Origin: Bromus sterilis
Taxonomy: Eukaryota > Streptophyta > Magnoliopsida > Poales > Poaceae
Assembly: GCA_950022295.1 (NCBI GenBank)
Contig: OX465601.1
Span: 71,805,501 to 71,869,500 of the forward strand
DNA: 64,000 nt
Reading direction: 5' to 3'
Of this stretch, positions 32,369-45,100 are shown piece after piece. The translations under genes were made by a program, and so were the position numbers. The notes beneath the pieces are model-generated. The model worked only from the letters and a program-made list of their open reading frames with translations, did no database searches and was not told where the DNA came from. The first letter of the stretch is position 1, and each line of letters opens with the position of its first letter.

Positions 32369-34369
32369 TGATACATCTCAAACGTATCTACTTTTCCAAA
32401 CACTTTTGCTATTGTTTTGCCCTCATTCTAGCATGATTTGAGCTAAACTAACCCGTACTGACGCTGTTTTCAGCAGAGCTGTCTGTTTGGTTTTATTGTG
32501 CGCAGGAAAATGGATTTTTGGACCATCTCAAAAAATTCCCAGAAAAGTACCAAAAAATCCACGCACCCGAAGGATCCCGGAGCCAGAAGGGGGGCCAGAG
32601 GGCAGCCAGGGGGCCCCAGGCGCCCTGCTGGCGAGACCATGGGTGGGGCCGCGCCAGCTGGCCGCCTGGGCGACTTCCCCCTCCCCTGGTGCCCTACTTT
32701 GACTCCTATTTATTCCCGTGACGAGGAACCTCCGAAGAAGTCTCTTTTCCAGAACACGTCGCGGAGCCGCCGCAAACCTCTCTTCTTCTTCTGGAGGGCT
32801 AATCTGGAGGCTGATTTGGCCTCCGGAGAGGGGAGATCGTCGCCATCGTCATCACCATCACCACTCCATCCTCCCTCCATGACTTCTCTTCACATGTGTG
32901 AGTAATTCCCTGTTGTAGGTAAAGGGGATGGTAGGGATTGGATGAGATTGATCATGTAATAGTTCGTCAGATTGTTGGGGGCATGTTGCCTATCATTTAC
33001 TTTTCCAAACACTTTTGCTATTGTTTTGGCTTCATTCTTGCTTGATTTGGACGAAACTAATCCGGACTGACGCTGTTTTCAGCAGAGCTGCCAGTGTTGT
33101 TTTATATTGTGCAGGTTTCTGGATATTTAGGTACGCTGGAATAATCCAAAAAAATCAAATAAAAAATCAGCGTTCCCGAAGCTTCGATGAAGCCAAAGGG
33201 GGGCCACAGTGCAGCCAGGGGGCACCCAGAAGGGTGTGTGGCTGGCTGGGCCGCGTGCCCTCCTGGTGGGTCCCACACCCCTGGTGCCCTACCTTGGCCC
33301 TATTTATTCCCTCGGCGAGGAAACTCAAGAAGAAGAAGTCGTTTTTCCAATCTACATTGCGGAGCCGCCGCCACCCTCTGTTCTTCTTCGGTAGAGCTAA
33401 TCTGGAGGCTGCTTTGGCCTCCGGTGAGGGGAAATCATCGCCATCGTCATCATCATCGCCTCTCCATCACCCCTCCATGACTTCTCCTCTCATGTGTGAG
33501 TAATTCCCTGCTGTAGGCAAAGGTGATGGTTGGGATTGGATGAGTTAGATCATGTAATAGTTCATCAAATTATTGGGGGCATGTTGCCTATCATCTACTT
33601 GGTGTTTATCATATTTGTTACAACTTGTTGCTCTTAATGCTTATCACTTTGGGCCAGAGTGCCATGATTTCAGATCTGATCACCCTTTGTTTTCTTGAGT
33701 TTGTTGGTGTTCTTGATCCTATCTATGAGTTGTATGCACCTATTATAGTTCGGAACCGGTGATCCCAATGGTGACAACTTGGGACACCAAAGGGGATGGA
33801 CTATAATTTGAGGATTCCGTGTATCCATGAAGTGTTAATGCTTTGTTCCGGTGCACTTTGATAGGATTACCTTAATCTCCCTAAGTTCCTTTTGGCCCCG
33901 TTCGTAGCGGGAGGGTAGGACAAAAGATGTTGTGCAAAGTTCTTATTGCAAGCACGTACAACTACCTTGGCATACATGCCTGATGTTTGATATTTGCCTA
34001 GATGATCCTTTCTTTTCTATGAGCCTTGCAAGTGATAGAATCTATTGCATGTTCAATCTTATCCAAGCAGTGCCCAACCATCCATCTCCCTAGCCTACAG
34101 TGTTTCAATCCTGCTGGTTACTAGTTGTTTACTTTTGTTGTTTTACTTTTGCTATTTCATCACCACTATTATCATCACCACTACCACTTCCATACTATCA
34201 TTGCTACTAATACATTTGTGCAAGCAAGTGTTTATTTCAGGTGCGGTTGAATTGACAACTCAATTGTCAAAGCCTGTACGTATTCTTTGGCTCCCCAAGT
34301 GTCGAATCAATAAATTGGGTTATCTTGCCCGCGAAGACTATCTCGATCCCCTACAGTTGAGGGTTATCA
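32369..34369 (+). mobile_element. LTR insertion in the copia element, with internal tandem duplication
   Basis: Begins TGATACATCTCAAACGTATC and ends CTACAGTTGAGGGTTATCA, as do other Triticeae gypsy LTRs. Copia sequence lies on both sides and no internal region follows, so it looks like a solo LTR. I find no clear 5-bp target duplication (left flank TACCC, right flank ATGAT). A roughly 609-bp segment is duplicated in tandem, which makes the LTR unusually long. Confidence 0.65.
32391..33598. repeat. Tandem duplication of about 609 bp inside the LTR
   Basis: Copy 1 is 32391-32999 and copy 2 is 33000-33598. Both begin CTTTTCCAAACACTTTTGC and end GGGGGCATGTTGCCTATCAT. They have diverged noticeably in the GC-rich part. 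Each contains a short ATG frame ending in a GTGAGTAA donor-like site (ATG at 32879 and 33477). Confidence 0.85.
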
Positions 34370-34424
34370 ATGATCCATGGAAAATTGCAACTAGATTATT
34401 TGTACTCTAGTGCAAGTGGGAGAC

Positions 34425-34623
34425 TGTTGGGAATGTGCCCTAGAAGCAAATAAAACATGTTTATTAGGATATTCCATAAGTTCATAATACATTTTATATT
34501 GTGATATAAGTGTATTAAGCAAAAAACATTAATACACGTGTGGTATAAAACAACCTGGTCCCTAGTTAACTCTAGTATACTAGTCCATTGGGCAATTGAT
34601 GATCAAGGTTTCCTGATCATGAG
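34425..34623 (+). repeat. Copia 3' LTR, first 200 bp
   Basis: Matches 26227-26425 closely. The tract AGTGCAAGTGGGAGAC precedes it. It is cut by an LTR beginning TGATACGTCTC at 34624. Confidence 0.8.
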
Positions 34624-34880
34624 TGATACGTCTCAAACTTATCGATAATTTCTTCTCGTTCCATGCATGTTTGTATGATATTGCTATGATCTAGATACAC
34701 TTTCATACACTTTTGATCATATTTGGACTAACCTACTAACTCAGTGCACCCCAGTGACAGTTCTTGTTTTCTGCTGTTTTTCTATTCCAGGTTTCCCCCA
34801 TATTAAAAATGCTCCAAAAATTCAGGAAAAACAGATAAAAAATCAGCGCAACGGAGCATTCCAGAATCACCAAAGTGGGG
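34624..34880 (+). repeat. Athila-like 5' LTR fragment interrupted by LARD2
   Basis: TGATACGTCTCAAACTTATC and the next 250 bp align with the start of the A1/A5-family LTRs. It is interrupted at CCAGA by LARD2 and resumes at 46480. The left flank ATGAG would be its target duplication. Confidence 0.75.
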
Positions 34881-34885
34881 CCAGA
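34881..34885. repeat. Target site duplication of LARD2, left (CCAGA)
   Basis: CCAGA directly before TGTAACACCC, repeated exactly at 46475-46479. Confidence 0.9.
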
Positions 34886-35567
34886 TGTAACACCCTCACT
34901 GTCAGTGAACAGTAATCACATTACTGTTGATCACTACTGTTCAAAAAATTTGTTTGATCAACTTGGTTCAGCTCAACTTCAGTTTTCCCCTTTGATATTG
35001 TTGCAAGCAATGTGAATTATGGACCTTGATCAACATGAATCAAAACCAAGTCCAACCCCATAACCAATTTCAAACAAATCAAAGATCACATTGCCTTTGG
35101 TGGAATATTAAAAACCAAAGTGCCATATAAACTTGGTCCAGAAAATTATGAAACTACTTTTAATAATTCACTAATATTCAGTGGACCTTATTGGTATAGT
35201 TGTGGTAATTTATTGCTCTACCAATTATATCAAACAAATCAAAACAGTAGCTAAAAATTCCATATTAATCATTTAATATTTAATTCAAATATTAAATGAC
35301 TTTTAAAATTTCCCAAACCTTTTGTGGCACTAAGCTATGGTGATTAATAAATTATGGGACACTTACCACAATTTACAAAATGCCTAAGTTAGTAAAACAA
35401 ATGCAAAGGAAAATGAACAGAAAAATAAAAGAGAAAAATGAAACCTAGCCCTAACCTACTGCCAGAGCCCACCCCAACCTGGCCCATTCCCTCTTCCCTC
35501 TGGGCCACCTAGCCCAGCAACAGCCAGCAGCCCACCCCCCAACCGTCCCCTACCTCCTGTTCACGCA

Positions 35568-35582
35568 CCCCCCCCCCCCCCC
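35568..35582 (+). repeat. C homopolymer in LARD2 5' LTR
   Basis: 15 consecutive C. The same place in the 3' LTR (42799-42816) has 18. Further C runs follow in both LTRs (36219 and 36306 region; 43451 and 43542 region). Confidence 0.85.
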
Positions 35583-38390
35583 GTGGCATGCATCGGCCAT
35601 GGCCACCGCGGCCGACGCCGTCGTGTCGGCCATCGGGCGGCTCCCCGGCAACGTTAAGACCCCGGCACCTCCCAGCGCGAACCCTAGCTCGCCCCCTTTC
35701 CAATCCCCCTCGCGCCCCCTTGCTTAACCTTGTCACCCACCTCGCCCCGCACGGACCCGCCCTGAACCGTGGCTGCCCCGCCGTGGTTCCCGCGGCCAAC
35801 GACGAGGAGGAGACCAGCCACCATGTCCATCCGCCTCACTACCCCCGGCTTCATCGCCCCGCGCATAGAATCGAGCTCACGACCACCCAGCGATGTGAAT
35901 CGATCAATACCCTCCGCCACGGCCGCTGGACGGCGTCGACGCATTCGTCGACTCCGGTGTCTCCCCCGAGCCAAGTACCTCCCCTACGCGTTCAACGTGA
36001 GCTTCCCCGTCGATTTACTTCTTGTCGCGGTCTATCCCTTGTACCACAACGCCGTCCTCGCCAGTGACTTGCTCCGGCCGCCGCCATTATTGGCGAGGAG
36101 CTCTGCTCCGGCCACCCCAAGGTCCACCGTGACCTCCCCTGGACGCGTGTGAGCGAGGGCTACCTATGGGTGCCCTCGGCTTGTCCCGTCGGCGCCTGTA
36201 TCGCATTCCGGCGAGCCCCCCCCCCCCACGCCGTGCCACGGCCACCGCCGGCGTGCCACGGTTGTGGCCTCGTGCCACTGTCCAGTGGGCCCGGCTGGAT
36301 TAGACCCACCCCCCCCCCCCTTAATCCCCTGTTAGTGTCTAACCCCCCCCCACTTAGTCTAAACCCCCTGTTAGTAATGAACTAAAAAGAAAACCCCCAC
36401 CCCACTGACATGTGGGCCACAGCCTTTTAACTACTGATAAAAATTTGTTAATTAACCTACTGACTATGACATGTGGGCCCTGCCCGTTTATAAATTTATT
36501 AAAATGACAAATTATAATATGTGTGACTTACATGTGGGTCCAGGGGTATTTAAAATTAAATAAATTATTTATTTAATAAACAGAGGCTGACATGTGGATC
36601 CCACATGTCAGCACTGTTCTGGATAATGTTATTAAAAATAATAAAAAAAATTATTAAAAAGGTTTTTAAATGATTTAAAATGTTTAAAAACTTTGAAATT
36701 CAATATCTTTTAAACCGTAGCTCAGATCGAAAAAGTTTATACATGAAAGTTGATCAGAAAATTATAACGAATACAGATACGCTATCTGTATGTCTATCCC
36801 ACCCCCTAACACACCGATCATCGACATTCCCCCCTCCGGGCTGTCTGTCGATAATTCCCGGTACCGGTAAAAACCTACCGGATGAATTTATTTCGAACAC
36901 GAAAGTTGTTCGGAATAGTTCAACTAACCCGGATACACCACCCTTATCTTTGTCGGATGTCCACGACACCTCCGGCATGAAACCTTCCCCTCCGGACACC
37001 CTGTCCGGTAATCACCCGGAGCCGGTAGTTCATCCCCGGATGAATTCCCGCTCCGAGCAACGTGCATTGCACTGCGTTAGAACACCGTTAACATTTCATC
37101 TGTCATGTCATGCATATGTTTGTATATTATTGCTGTGTATTTACTGTTTCCTCCCCCCCTTAATCTCCGGTAGACCCCGCTGCTACCGCCGACTACACCG
37201 CTGCAGGGTACGACTACTTCGTCGACGACCCGACCCCTACCGTCGAGCTTCCAGGCAAGCAGAGCCATTCTCTTCCCCAGATATCGCCTATCTTTTCCGT
37301 ACATTTCTTGCACTGGGCATGGTTACTGCTGCTGCTACGATTACAATCCTATTCAACTGCATAGCATGTTTTTTTCGCCCCTTGATGTACCTCCTTTATC
37401 CTATGTTGCCTATTATATTTATGCATTATTCAGCAGTGAACCCTGCGCATTGTTAGCTAGGACTAGATAGCGGGCCGTGATCACTCGGGGTGTGAACACG
37501 GATACAATATATACAACTGCACAGGTACGGTACAAAGCAGACACCGCCAAAGGCCCCTATCTGGGTTATGCCTAGTCACCTCAAGTGTGAGATATCCAGG
37601 AGTAATCCTTGTACTCCACTCGAGGCTGACTTTGTCTTGCCGCCATAGGGTCCTGGGCAGCGTTTGTCCTTAAAGGTAAGAAGTCGGGCGACCCAACGGT
37701 GCCCGCGAGAGGTATATTGTCGGGAACGACAGGGAGGGTACGACCGACGTTACTGGCGTGCTTGGCCCCTGCTCGTATCTCGCGAGAGTTACCAAACCAC
37801 GAAAGTCGAGCTCTACCAAGAGCAAACGCGACACAAGGTAAGGAGACGGTTCACCTTGTTGGTAACCGCAGTGACTTGGTGAGACGACAGGGCAGGCACC
37901 GATGTACTGGTGGACCTGACTGCTGTCGTTGACCGCGGGTCGGTTAAGTCGAGGCAACGATAACGGTTGTCACGCAGGTTAATTAAATTGCTAAATGGTT
38001 CGGCGGATGTCTTGAGTAGCCTTTTGGCTTGTACGCACTACCTACACGTGGGACGAGGAGTGTGGGCTCCCCTGCATCGTAGTCTCGTTCGAGGGTCTTC
38101 AGACGTCAGCAGTACCACGGGCTGATTGCCGGGAAGTGGTGTTGTCTTCTCTTGCTCGAGCGGTGTATTTGTATTTGCTTTGATTTTGCTTCACCGCCCA
38201 GTCACGCACCGTGCAGGAGTACGTTCGGTTAGGGTCCAAAGCCCGGCGTACATAGGATATAGTCCGGCGGATGACCTCTCTGTTGATTGCCGAAGGATGG
38301 GCTACTTTGTGTCGGATAGCTTTGGTGGAGCGTTCCCTGACAAGGTTCCCGCCACTCTGGAGATCCGAGCGTCGTAGAGTCACGCCAGTG

Positions 38391-38445
38391 CACCCCTGCA
38401 TGGAAGATTAATCTATTCGAATAGCCGTGTCCACGGTAATAGGAC
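38391..38445 (+). other. Conserved LTR block with CCGTG/CACGG hairpin, LARD2 5' LTR
   Basis: CACCCCTGCA, TATTCGAATAG and CCGTGTCCACGG (38425-38436), about 810 bp before the LTR end. Corresponds to 9310-9360 of LARD1. Confidence 0.6.
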
Positions 38446-39240
38446 GCTTTATGCTGAAGCTGGATCTTACCACTAGAAACTATTACTATTAAACTGTATG
38501 GTTCCGGGTCTTCTTCCTCGCAGGGAGTCGAGGAAGGGAACTCGGAGGCATTATTATTATTAATCATTACAACTTATATTATACAATGTTGCAGCAACTT
38601 CTGCTTCATTGTTACTTTATTGCTTTAAATGAACTGTTGGCTGATTCTTACCTCATGCTACAAGACACCGTCAGAAGATGCTAGTCTTCGATAGGCCTAG
38701 CTTCTTATCCTTATTCTGATTTCTATCTTGCAGCCCACTATATACAGCCTCTTCTTTCCGTTGATACAATGCATAATGCTTAGTAGTGGACGTAAGACTC
38801 GCGGGTATGCTAGATACTCACCTTTGCTTTATTTCCCCTTTTATGCGTTGCCTGATCGGCCGCTGCAGTCGACGTTGGAGCCCAGGAGCAGGAGTACCCC
38901 GGAGGCGGATACTACTACGTCGAGACCCCCGCTGACCAGGACCAGGAGTAGTTTCGGAGGCTCCCAGGCAGGAGGCCTTGCCTTTTCGATCTGTGTCTCT
39001 GATGTTATTTGTGCTAGCCTTCTTAAGGCAAAACTTGACTAACTATGTCTGTACTCAGATATTATGGCTTGTATAACTTATGTATTCGGGTCCGCGTGAC
39101 CCCCTTTATTGTAACATATTGGTTTATCCTTTTGTGTTTAGTGTTGTGTTGTGATATTCTCACCGTGGCACCCTAATCTCAGTCGTGTACCCTGCATGTA
39201 TGATTACTGTACATGGATTGATTTTGGGGGCGTCACAAGT

Positions 39241-39253
39241 TGGTATCAGAGCC
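39241..39253 (+). other. LARD2 primer binding site (initiator Met tRNA)
   Basis: TGGTATCAGAGCC just inside the left LTR. Confidence 0.85.
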
Positions 39254-42060
39254 GACTGCCTGTAGGAAGCCACCCCACCACTACCTGGTCGAAGTTGAGT
39301 CTAGTCCTTGAAAAACTATTTTGCTAACTTAATGTTTGGCTTACGGGCCCACATCGATGTCACTACGTGTGATATCTATGGTATTAGGATCCTTTTCTTC
39401 GTACCTTTACTCTGGGAATCTGATCTCTCTTCTCTTTCGGGTTAAAGATTTTGCTAACTCTGACATTAGGTTCTCGTGACTACTTCCTCCCGGAGAGCCT
39501 CTCATTTCAGGTGATCGCTTGCTTCACGAGAAGATACCGAAGATTACTCTCCGATAAGACTCCGGAGACCATATGTGCCGATCACCTTTACAATTCCCTA
39601 CCACTGATAAGTCCGTATGTATAACCACATACACCTTGCTTTCATCCATTCAATCCCAGTTCCTCTTGTGTTCACAAGATGCATCGAATTACTTTCCGTT
39701 GTTTCGAGAATCCATTGAGCCTGCTACCTTGCCGCTTCTTTTCACCTTGCGGTTAATTCCTCACATTTATTGAGGATTCGTTCATCCTAAGTTGTTCCTG
39801 TGATCCCCAAAATACTTTGAACTATTATTCGATCTCGCGACAAGCCTCGACAGCCAACTGCTTTGGAGATTCTTCTTACCTGCTTGCACTATGATTAATT
39901 ATGTTTGTCTTGTGGTCTTCGATGACCTCCCTTGGCATTGCAATTCTGACCTGTTGAATCATCGTGTGTGCTAGTGCACGCAATCATCAGTTGATCCCTA
40001 TGAATCCATTCTTCTGGCTCAGACGTCATTCCGGACATGAGCTAGTTCTCGGTAAATCAAACCTTAATTGATTAACCGTCAAGCTTCTATTTAACTTATT
40101 CATGTTTGATCGATATATCTGAATCTGATACACCGATATGGAAGTCTTAATTCCTTTGTACTTAAGCATAAAATTATTCCGATGCCTCTATCTCCAATGC
40201 TTTGAAATTCTTTCTTCGTATGGTTGAGTACCGATACTCGCCCCAGACTCTCGGTACGCCGCCTGACCTTATTGGTGGATTACTACCTGTCGCCCCCTTG
40301 TGTCCTAAGTCATTGAAGAATTTTCCTCTGATGAAAAATGCCCTTGGCAAATGGTATCATCTGCTCCATGTCGTCAGCCTTCTTCTTTCGAACTTGTATC
40401 CCTTGCTTATGATATTTGTTGTATGGGTTTCAAAATGCCCCGATGGGTTAACCCTATGCTTCCCCTAATCTGATGAACCTAAATTTTATGCGGGTTATAC
40501 TCTACCGGCCTTCCGTCAGATGAGCTTGCAATCCTACAACCTTCATGTGAGCGAGAAGTGATTGAAATGTTATGCATTGAAGAAGTGGGAGTCGACCCTG
40601 AACCATTGTGTTCATGCCCATGGATACGATGTAAAACTTATCGTGAAAGCTTCTCGTAAAGATAATAACCCCTTGGTATAAATTCATCCTGCACCTATGA
40701 TCAAGACTCTTGCGATCATGGTTCTAACCATGATATTCTCCTTTGATTCTATTTCACACACAAGGTTGAACACTTGTCTTATACAAATCAGTGATCCAAT
40801 TCAACTACTATTACATTGTACCTTCGAGTATTAGCCCCCTGGCGTCTCGAGGATATCATGCCTTTGCACTACATCATATGAATTGTGATGAAACATTGCC
40901 TATCCCTGTCATAGCCATATCATGGTTTTGGGTTGTTGTCAACTGAGAACATCGAATACCTTTTGCTTCACAGTTCCGTTTGCTTGATGTGTCCGTTGTT
41001 CGATTGCATTTTCTTGAAACCCCTCGACATAATGTGTCGTGGTCATCATCAACGTTTTGAATTCTCCCATGTGTCTATTGAATTCATGGTGAGAAATGCC
41101 ATCCTTGCCCCTCGATGATTTATGTTATCCTTGACAACCTCCGTTGACTCCCTGTCAATACAAACTTGGTCATGTATATCTTACTCTGCCTTTCCTTGGG
41201 AAAGAATTACACCTGATACTTGTGTATCATCACATTTTCCTTTCCATTGGTCTGCTTAAACTTTCTTTTAATATAAATTATTCGAGCAGTGGTAATTCCC
41301 TGCTGATGTAAACACTTCCGTGTACTACTTTGTCCGTACAACCTGTTACAATTGTTGATGACTTTAGGTGACCACCGATGGACAAGAACTTTGCCAATTG
41401 GTCCGCCTCGTCTTAACGAGTAGGAAGATGGTTCTCTTCGTTCCTCGCCCTTGGCACTGATGTTGTTGCCGACATAGCTAACAAGTTGTTCTCTGACTTG
41501 CCTTGCAACTTGATCACATTGTTTGTCGCCACCCTTCTTACTCAATGTGAGCCCATAACCCACAGTTCCACAGGATCGAAACCTGACTCTCTTGTACCTT
41601 TCTGTTCTCGAGGTTATCCCTCTTGTTTGACCTCGTATGCAACTCACGAGTCCTCTACCTTGTGATATTCAGTTCGTTACCAGACTCAGTGCTTATGTCT
41701 GATGCTCTGGACCCCTTTTCATCCTCCGTCATCGACATCGAATGCCTGCCTACCCACTTGAAACTTCTTATATCTTTCCTTTTTCTCGATGTGTTTCCCT
41801 GAGTTTAAACTCGAGGGATACTCTGTACCTCATTCCCTCGGAATGCTTCGGTTGATTAACCTGGTACCGATCCGACCCCCCCCCTCAAGTTTTCCACCTA
41901 ACCTATTCATAGGTATGATGCAACCCTGAAGGAAGAATGACAACTCGTCGAGATGCACTGATGCAGAGGAATGAAGACGTCAACGAGAAGGATAAACTTC
42001 TTCGTTAAGGACAACAAGCACCAGAAGAATCGTTAGAATTATGAAACCGAAACCTTACCC
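39254..42060 (+). other. LARD2 interior, non-coding
   Basis: Pyrimidine-rich, no ORF over about 150 codons and none resembling a retroelement protein except the final pol-terminus relic. I see nothing else recognisable in it. Confidence 0.75.
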
Positions 42061-42072
42061 CTTGCCCTACTT

Positions 42073-42112
42073 TTAATTCTCGGGACGAGAATTCTTTGTA
42101 GTGGTGGAGATT
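42073..42112 (+). pseudogene. Relic of a chromovirus pol C-terminus plus purine tract, LARD2
   Basis: AATTCTCGGGACGAGAATTC encodes NSRDEN-, followed by a stop and GTGGTGGAGAT, then the LTR. Tekay/Del chromovirus polyproteins characteristically end with a similar NSRDEIL-type motif directly before the tract. Only this last scrap survives. Confidence 0.5.
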
Positions 42113-45100
42113 TGTCACACCCTCACTGTCAGTGAACAGTAATCACATTACTTTTGATCACTACTGTTCAAAAAATTTGTTTGATCAACTTGGTTCAGCT
42201 CAACTTCAGTTTTCCCCTTTGATATTGTTGCAAGCAATGTGAATTATGGACCTTGATCAACATGAATCAAAACCAAGTCCAACCCCATAACCAATTTCAA
42301 ACAAATCAAAGATCACTTTGCCTTTGGTGGAATATTAAAAACCAAAGTGCCATATAAACTTCGTCTGGAAAATTATGAAACTACTTTTAATAATTCACTA
42401 ATATTCAGTGGACCTTATTGGTATAGTTGTGGTAATTTATTGCTCTACCAATTATATCAAACAAATCAAAACAGTAGCTAAAAATTCCATCTTAATCATT
42501 TAATATTTAATTCAAATATTAAATGACTTTTAAAATTTCCCAAACCTTTTGTGGCACTAAGCTATGGTGATTAATAAATCATGGGACACTTACCACAATT
42601 TACAAAATGCCTAAGTTAGTAAAACAAATGCAAAGGAAAATGAACAGAAAAATAAAAGAGAAAAATGAAACCTAGCCCTAACCTACTGCCAGAGCCCACC
42701 CCAACCTGGCCCATTCCCTCTTCCCTCTGGGCCACCTAGCCCAGCAACAGCCATTAGCCCATCCCCCCCCCAACCGTCCCCTACCTCCTGTTCACGCACC
42801 CCCCCCCCCCCCCCCCGTGGCATGCATCGGCCATGGCCACCGCGGCCGACGCCGTCGTGTCGGCCATCGGGCGGCTCCCCGGCGACGTTAAGACCCCGGC
42901 ACCTCCCAGCGCGAACCCTAGCTCGCCCCCTTTCCAATCCCCCTCGCGCCCCCTTGCTTGACCTTGTCACCCACCTCGCCCCGCACGGACCCGCCCGGAA
43001 CCGTGGCCGCCCTGCCGTGGTTCCCGCGGCCAACGACGAGGAGGAGATCAGCCACCATGTACATCCGCCTCACAACCCCCGACTTCATCGCCCCGCGCAT
43101 AGAATCGAGCTCACGACCACCCAGCGATGCGAATCGAGAAATCCCCTCCGCCACGGCCGCTGGACGGCGTCGACGCATTCGTCGACTCCGGTGTCTCCCC
43201 CGAGCCAACTACCTCCCCTACGCGTTCAACGTGAGCTTCCCCGTCGATTTACTTCTTGTCGCGGTCGATCCCTTGTACCACAACGCCGTCCTCGCCAGTG
43301 ACTTTCTCCGGCCGCCGCCATTATTGGCGAGGAGCTCTGCTCCGGCCACCCCAAGGTCCACCGTGACCTCCCCTGGACGCGAGTGAGCGAGAGCTACCTA
43401 TGGGTGCCCTCGGCTTGTCCCGTCGGCGCCCGTATGGCATTCCGGCGAGCCCCCCCCCCCACGCCGTGCCACGGCCACCGCTGGCGTGCCATGGCTGTGG
43501 CCTCGTGCCACTGTCCAGTGGGCCCGGCTGGATTAGACCCACCCCCCCCCCCCCTTAATCCCCTGTTAGTGTCTAACCCCCCCCCCACTTAGTCTAAACC
43601 CCCTGTTAGTAATGAACTAAAAAGAAAACCCCCACCCCACTGACATGTGGGCCACAGCCTTTTAACTACTGATAAAAATCTGTTAATTAACCTACTGACT
43701 ATGACATGTGGGCCCTTCCCTTTTATGAATTTATTAAAATGACAAATTATAATATGTGTGACTTACACGTGGGTCCAGGGGTATTTAAAATTAAATAAAT
43801 TGTTTATTTAATAAACAGAGGCTGACATGTGGGTCCCACATGTCAGCACTGTTCTGGATAATGTTATTAAAAATAATAAAAGAAATTATTAAAAAGGTTT
43901 TTAAATGATTTAAAATGTTTAAAAACTTTGAAATTCAATATCTTTTAAACCGTAGCTCAGATCGAAAAAGTTTAAACATGAAAGTTGATCAGAAAATTAT
44001 AACGAATACAGATACGCTATCTGTATGTCTATCCCACCCCCCTAACACACCGATCATCGACATTCCCCCCTCCGAGCTGTCTGTCGATAATTCCCGGTAC
44101 CGGTAAAAACCTGCCGGATGAGTTTATTTCGAACACGAAAGTTGTTCGGAATAGTTCAACTAACCCGGATACACCACCCTTATCTTTGTCGGATGTCCAC
44201 GACACCTCCGGCATGAAACCTTCCCCTCCGGACACCCTGTCCGGTAATCACCCGGAGCCGGTAGTTCATCCCCGGATGAATTCCCGCTCCGAGCAACGTG
44301 CATTGCACTGCGTTAGAACACCGTTAACATTTCATCTGTCATGTCGTGCATATGTTTGTATATTATTGTTGTGTATTTACTGCTTCCTCCCCCCCTTAAT
44401 CTCCGGTAGACCTCGCTGCTACCGCCGACTACACCGTTGCAGGGTACGACTACTTCGTCGACGACCCGACCCCTACCGTCGAGCTTCCAGGCAAGCAGAG
44501 CCATTCTCTTCCCCAGATATCGCCTATCTTTTCCTTACATTTATTGCACTAGGCATGGTTACTGCTGCTGCTACGATTACAATCCTATTCAACTGCATAG
44601 CATGTTTTTGTCGCCCCTTGATGTACCTCCTTTATCCTATGCTGCCTATTATATTTATGAATTATTCAGCAGTGAACCCTGCGCATTGTTAGCTAGGACT
44701 AGATAGCGGGTCGTGATCACTCGGGGGGTGAACACGGATACAATATATACAACTGCACAGGTACGGTACAAAGCAGACACCGCCAAAGGCCCCTATCTGG
44801 GTTATGCCTAGTCACCTCAAGTGTGAGCTATCCAGGAGTAATCCTTGTACTCCACTCGAGGCTGACTTTGTCTTGCCGCCATAGGGTCCTGGGCAGCGGT
44901 TGTCCTTAAAGGTAAGAAGTCGGGCGACCCAACGGTGCCCGCGAGAGGTATATTGTCGGGAACGACAGGGAGGGTACGACCGACGTTACTGGCGTGCTTG
45001 GCCCCTGCTCGTATCTCGCGAGAGTTACCAAACCACGAAAGTCGAGCTCTACCAAGAGAAAACGCGACACAAGGTAAGGAGACGGTTCACCTTGTTGGTA

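Larger units (their letters stand above)
26227..34623 (+). mobile_element. Angela/BARE-like Ty1/copia retrotransposon, degenerate
   Basis: The 5' LTR (26227-27991) begins TGTTGGGAATGTGCCC, close to the BARE/WIS/Angela start. A Met-type primer site follows. The untranslated leader has the characteristic AGCAGCCACGTAAAAC stretch. The 3' end has the tract GTGCAAGTGGGAGAC directly before a second LTR copy at 34425, of which only about 200 bp remain. Pol is present only as scattered, frame-broken remnants. Another LTR (32369-34369) is inserted near the 3' end, and the 3' LTR is cut at 34623 by an Athila-like LTR. Confidence 0.75.
34886..39237 (+). repeat. LARD2 5' LTR (4352 bp)
   Basis: AT-rich first 550 bp, then a C-rich segment with long C runs (15 C at 35568-35582), a low-GC part with repeated ACATGTGGG motifs, and a T/G-rich second half. 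A 258-codon frame (36680-37456) is present here but broken in the other LTR. Confidence 0.9.

Noticed and set aside
36680..37456. 258-codon plus frame in the LARD2 5' LTR
   Set aside because: Broken by frameshift in the nearly identical 3' LTR, no known domain, and it crosses non-coding-looking AT-rich and GC-rich parts. I kept only the short codon-like segment as a low-interest finding.
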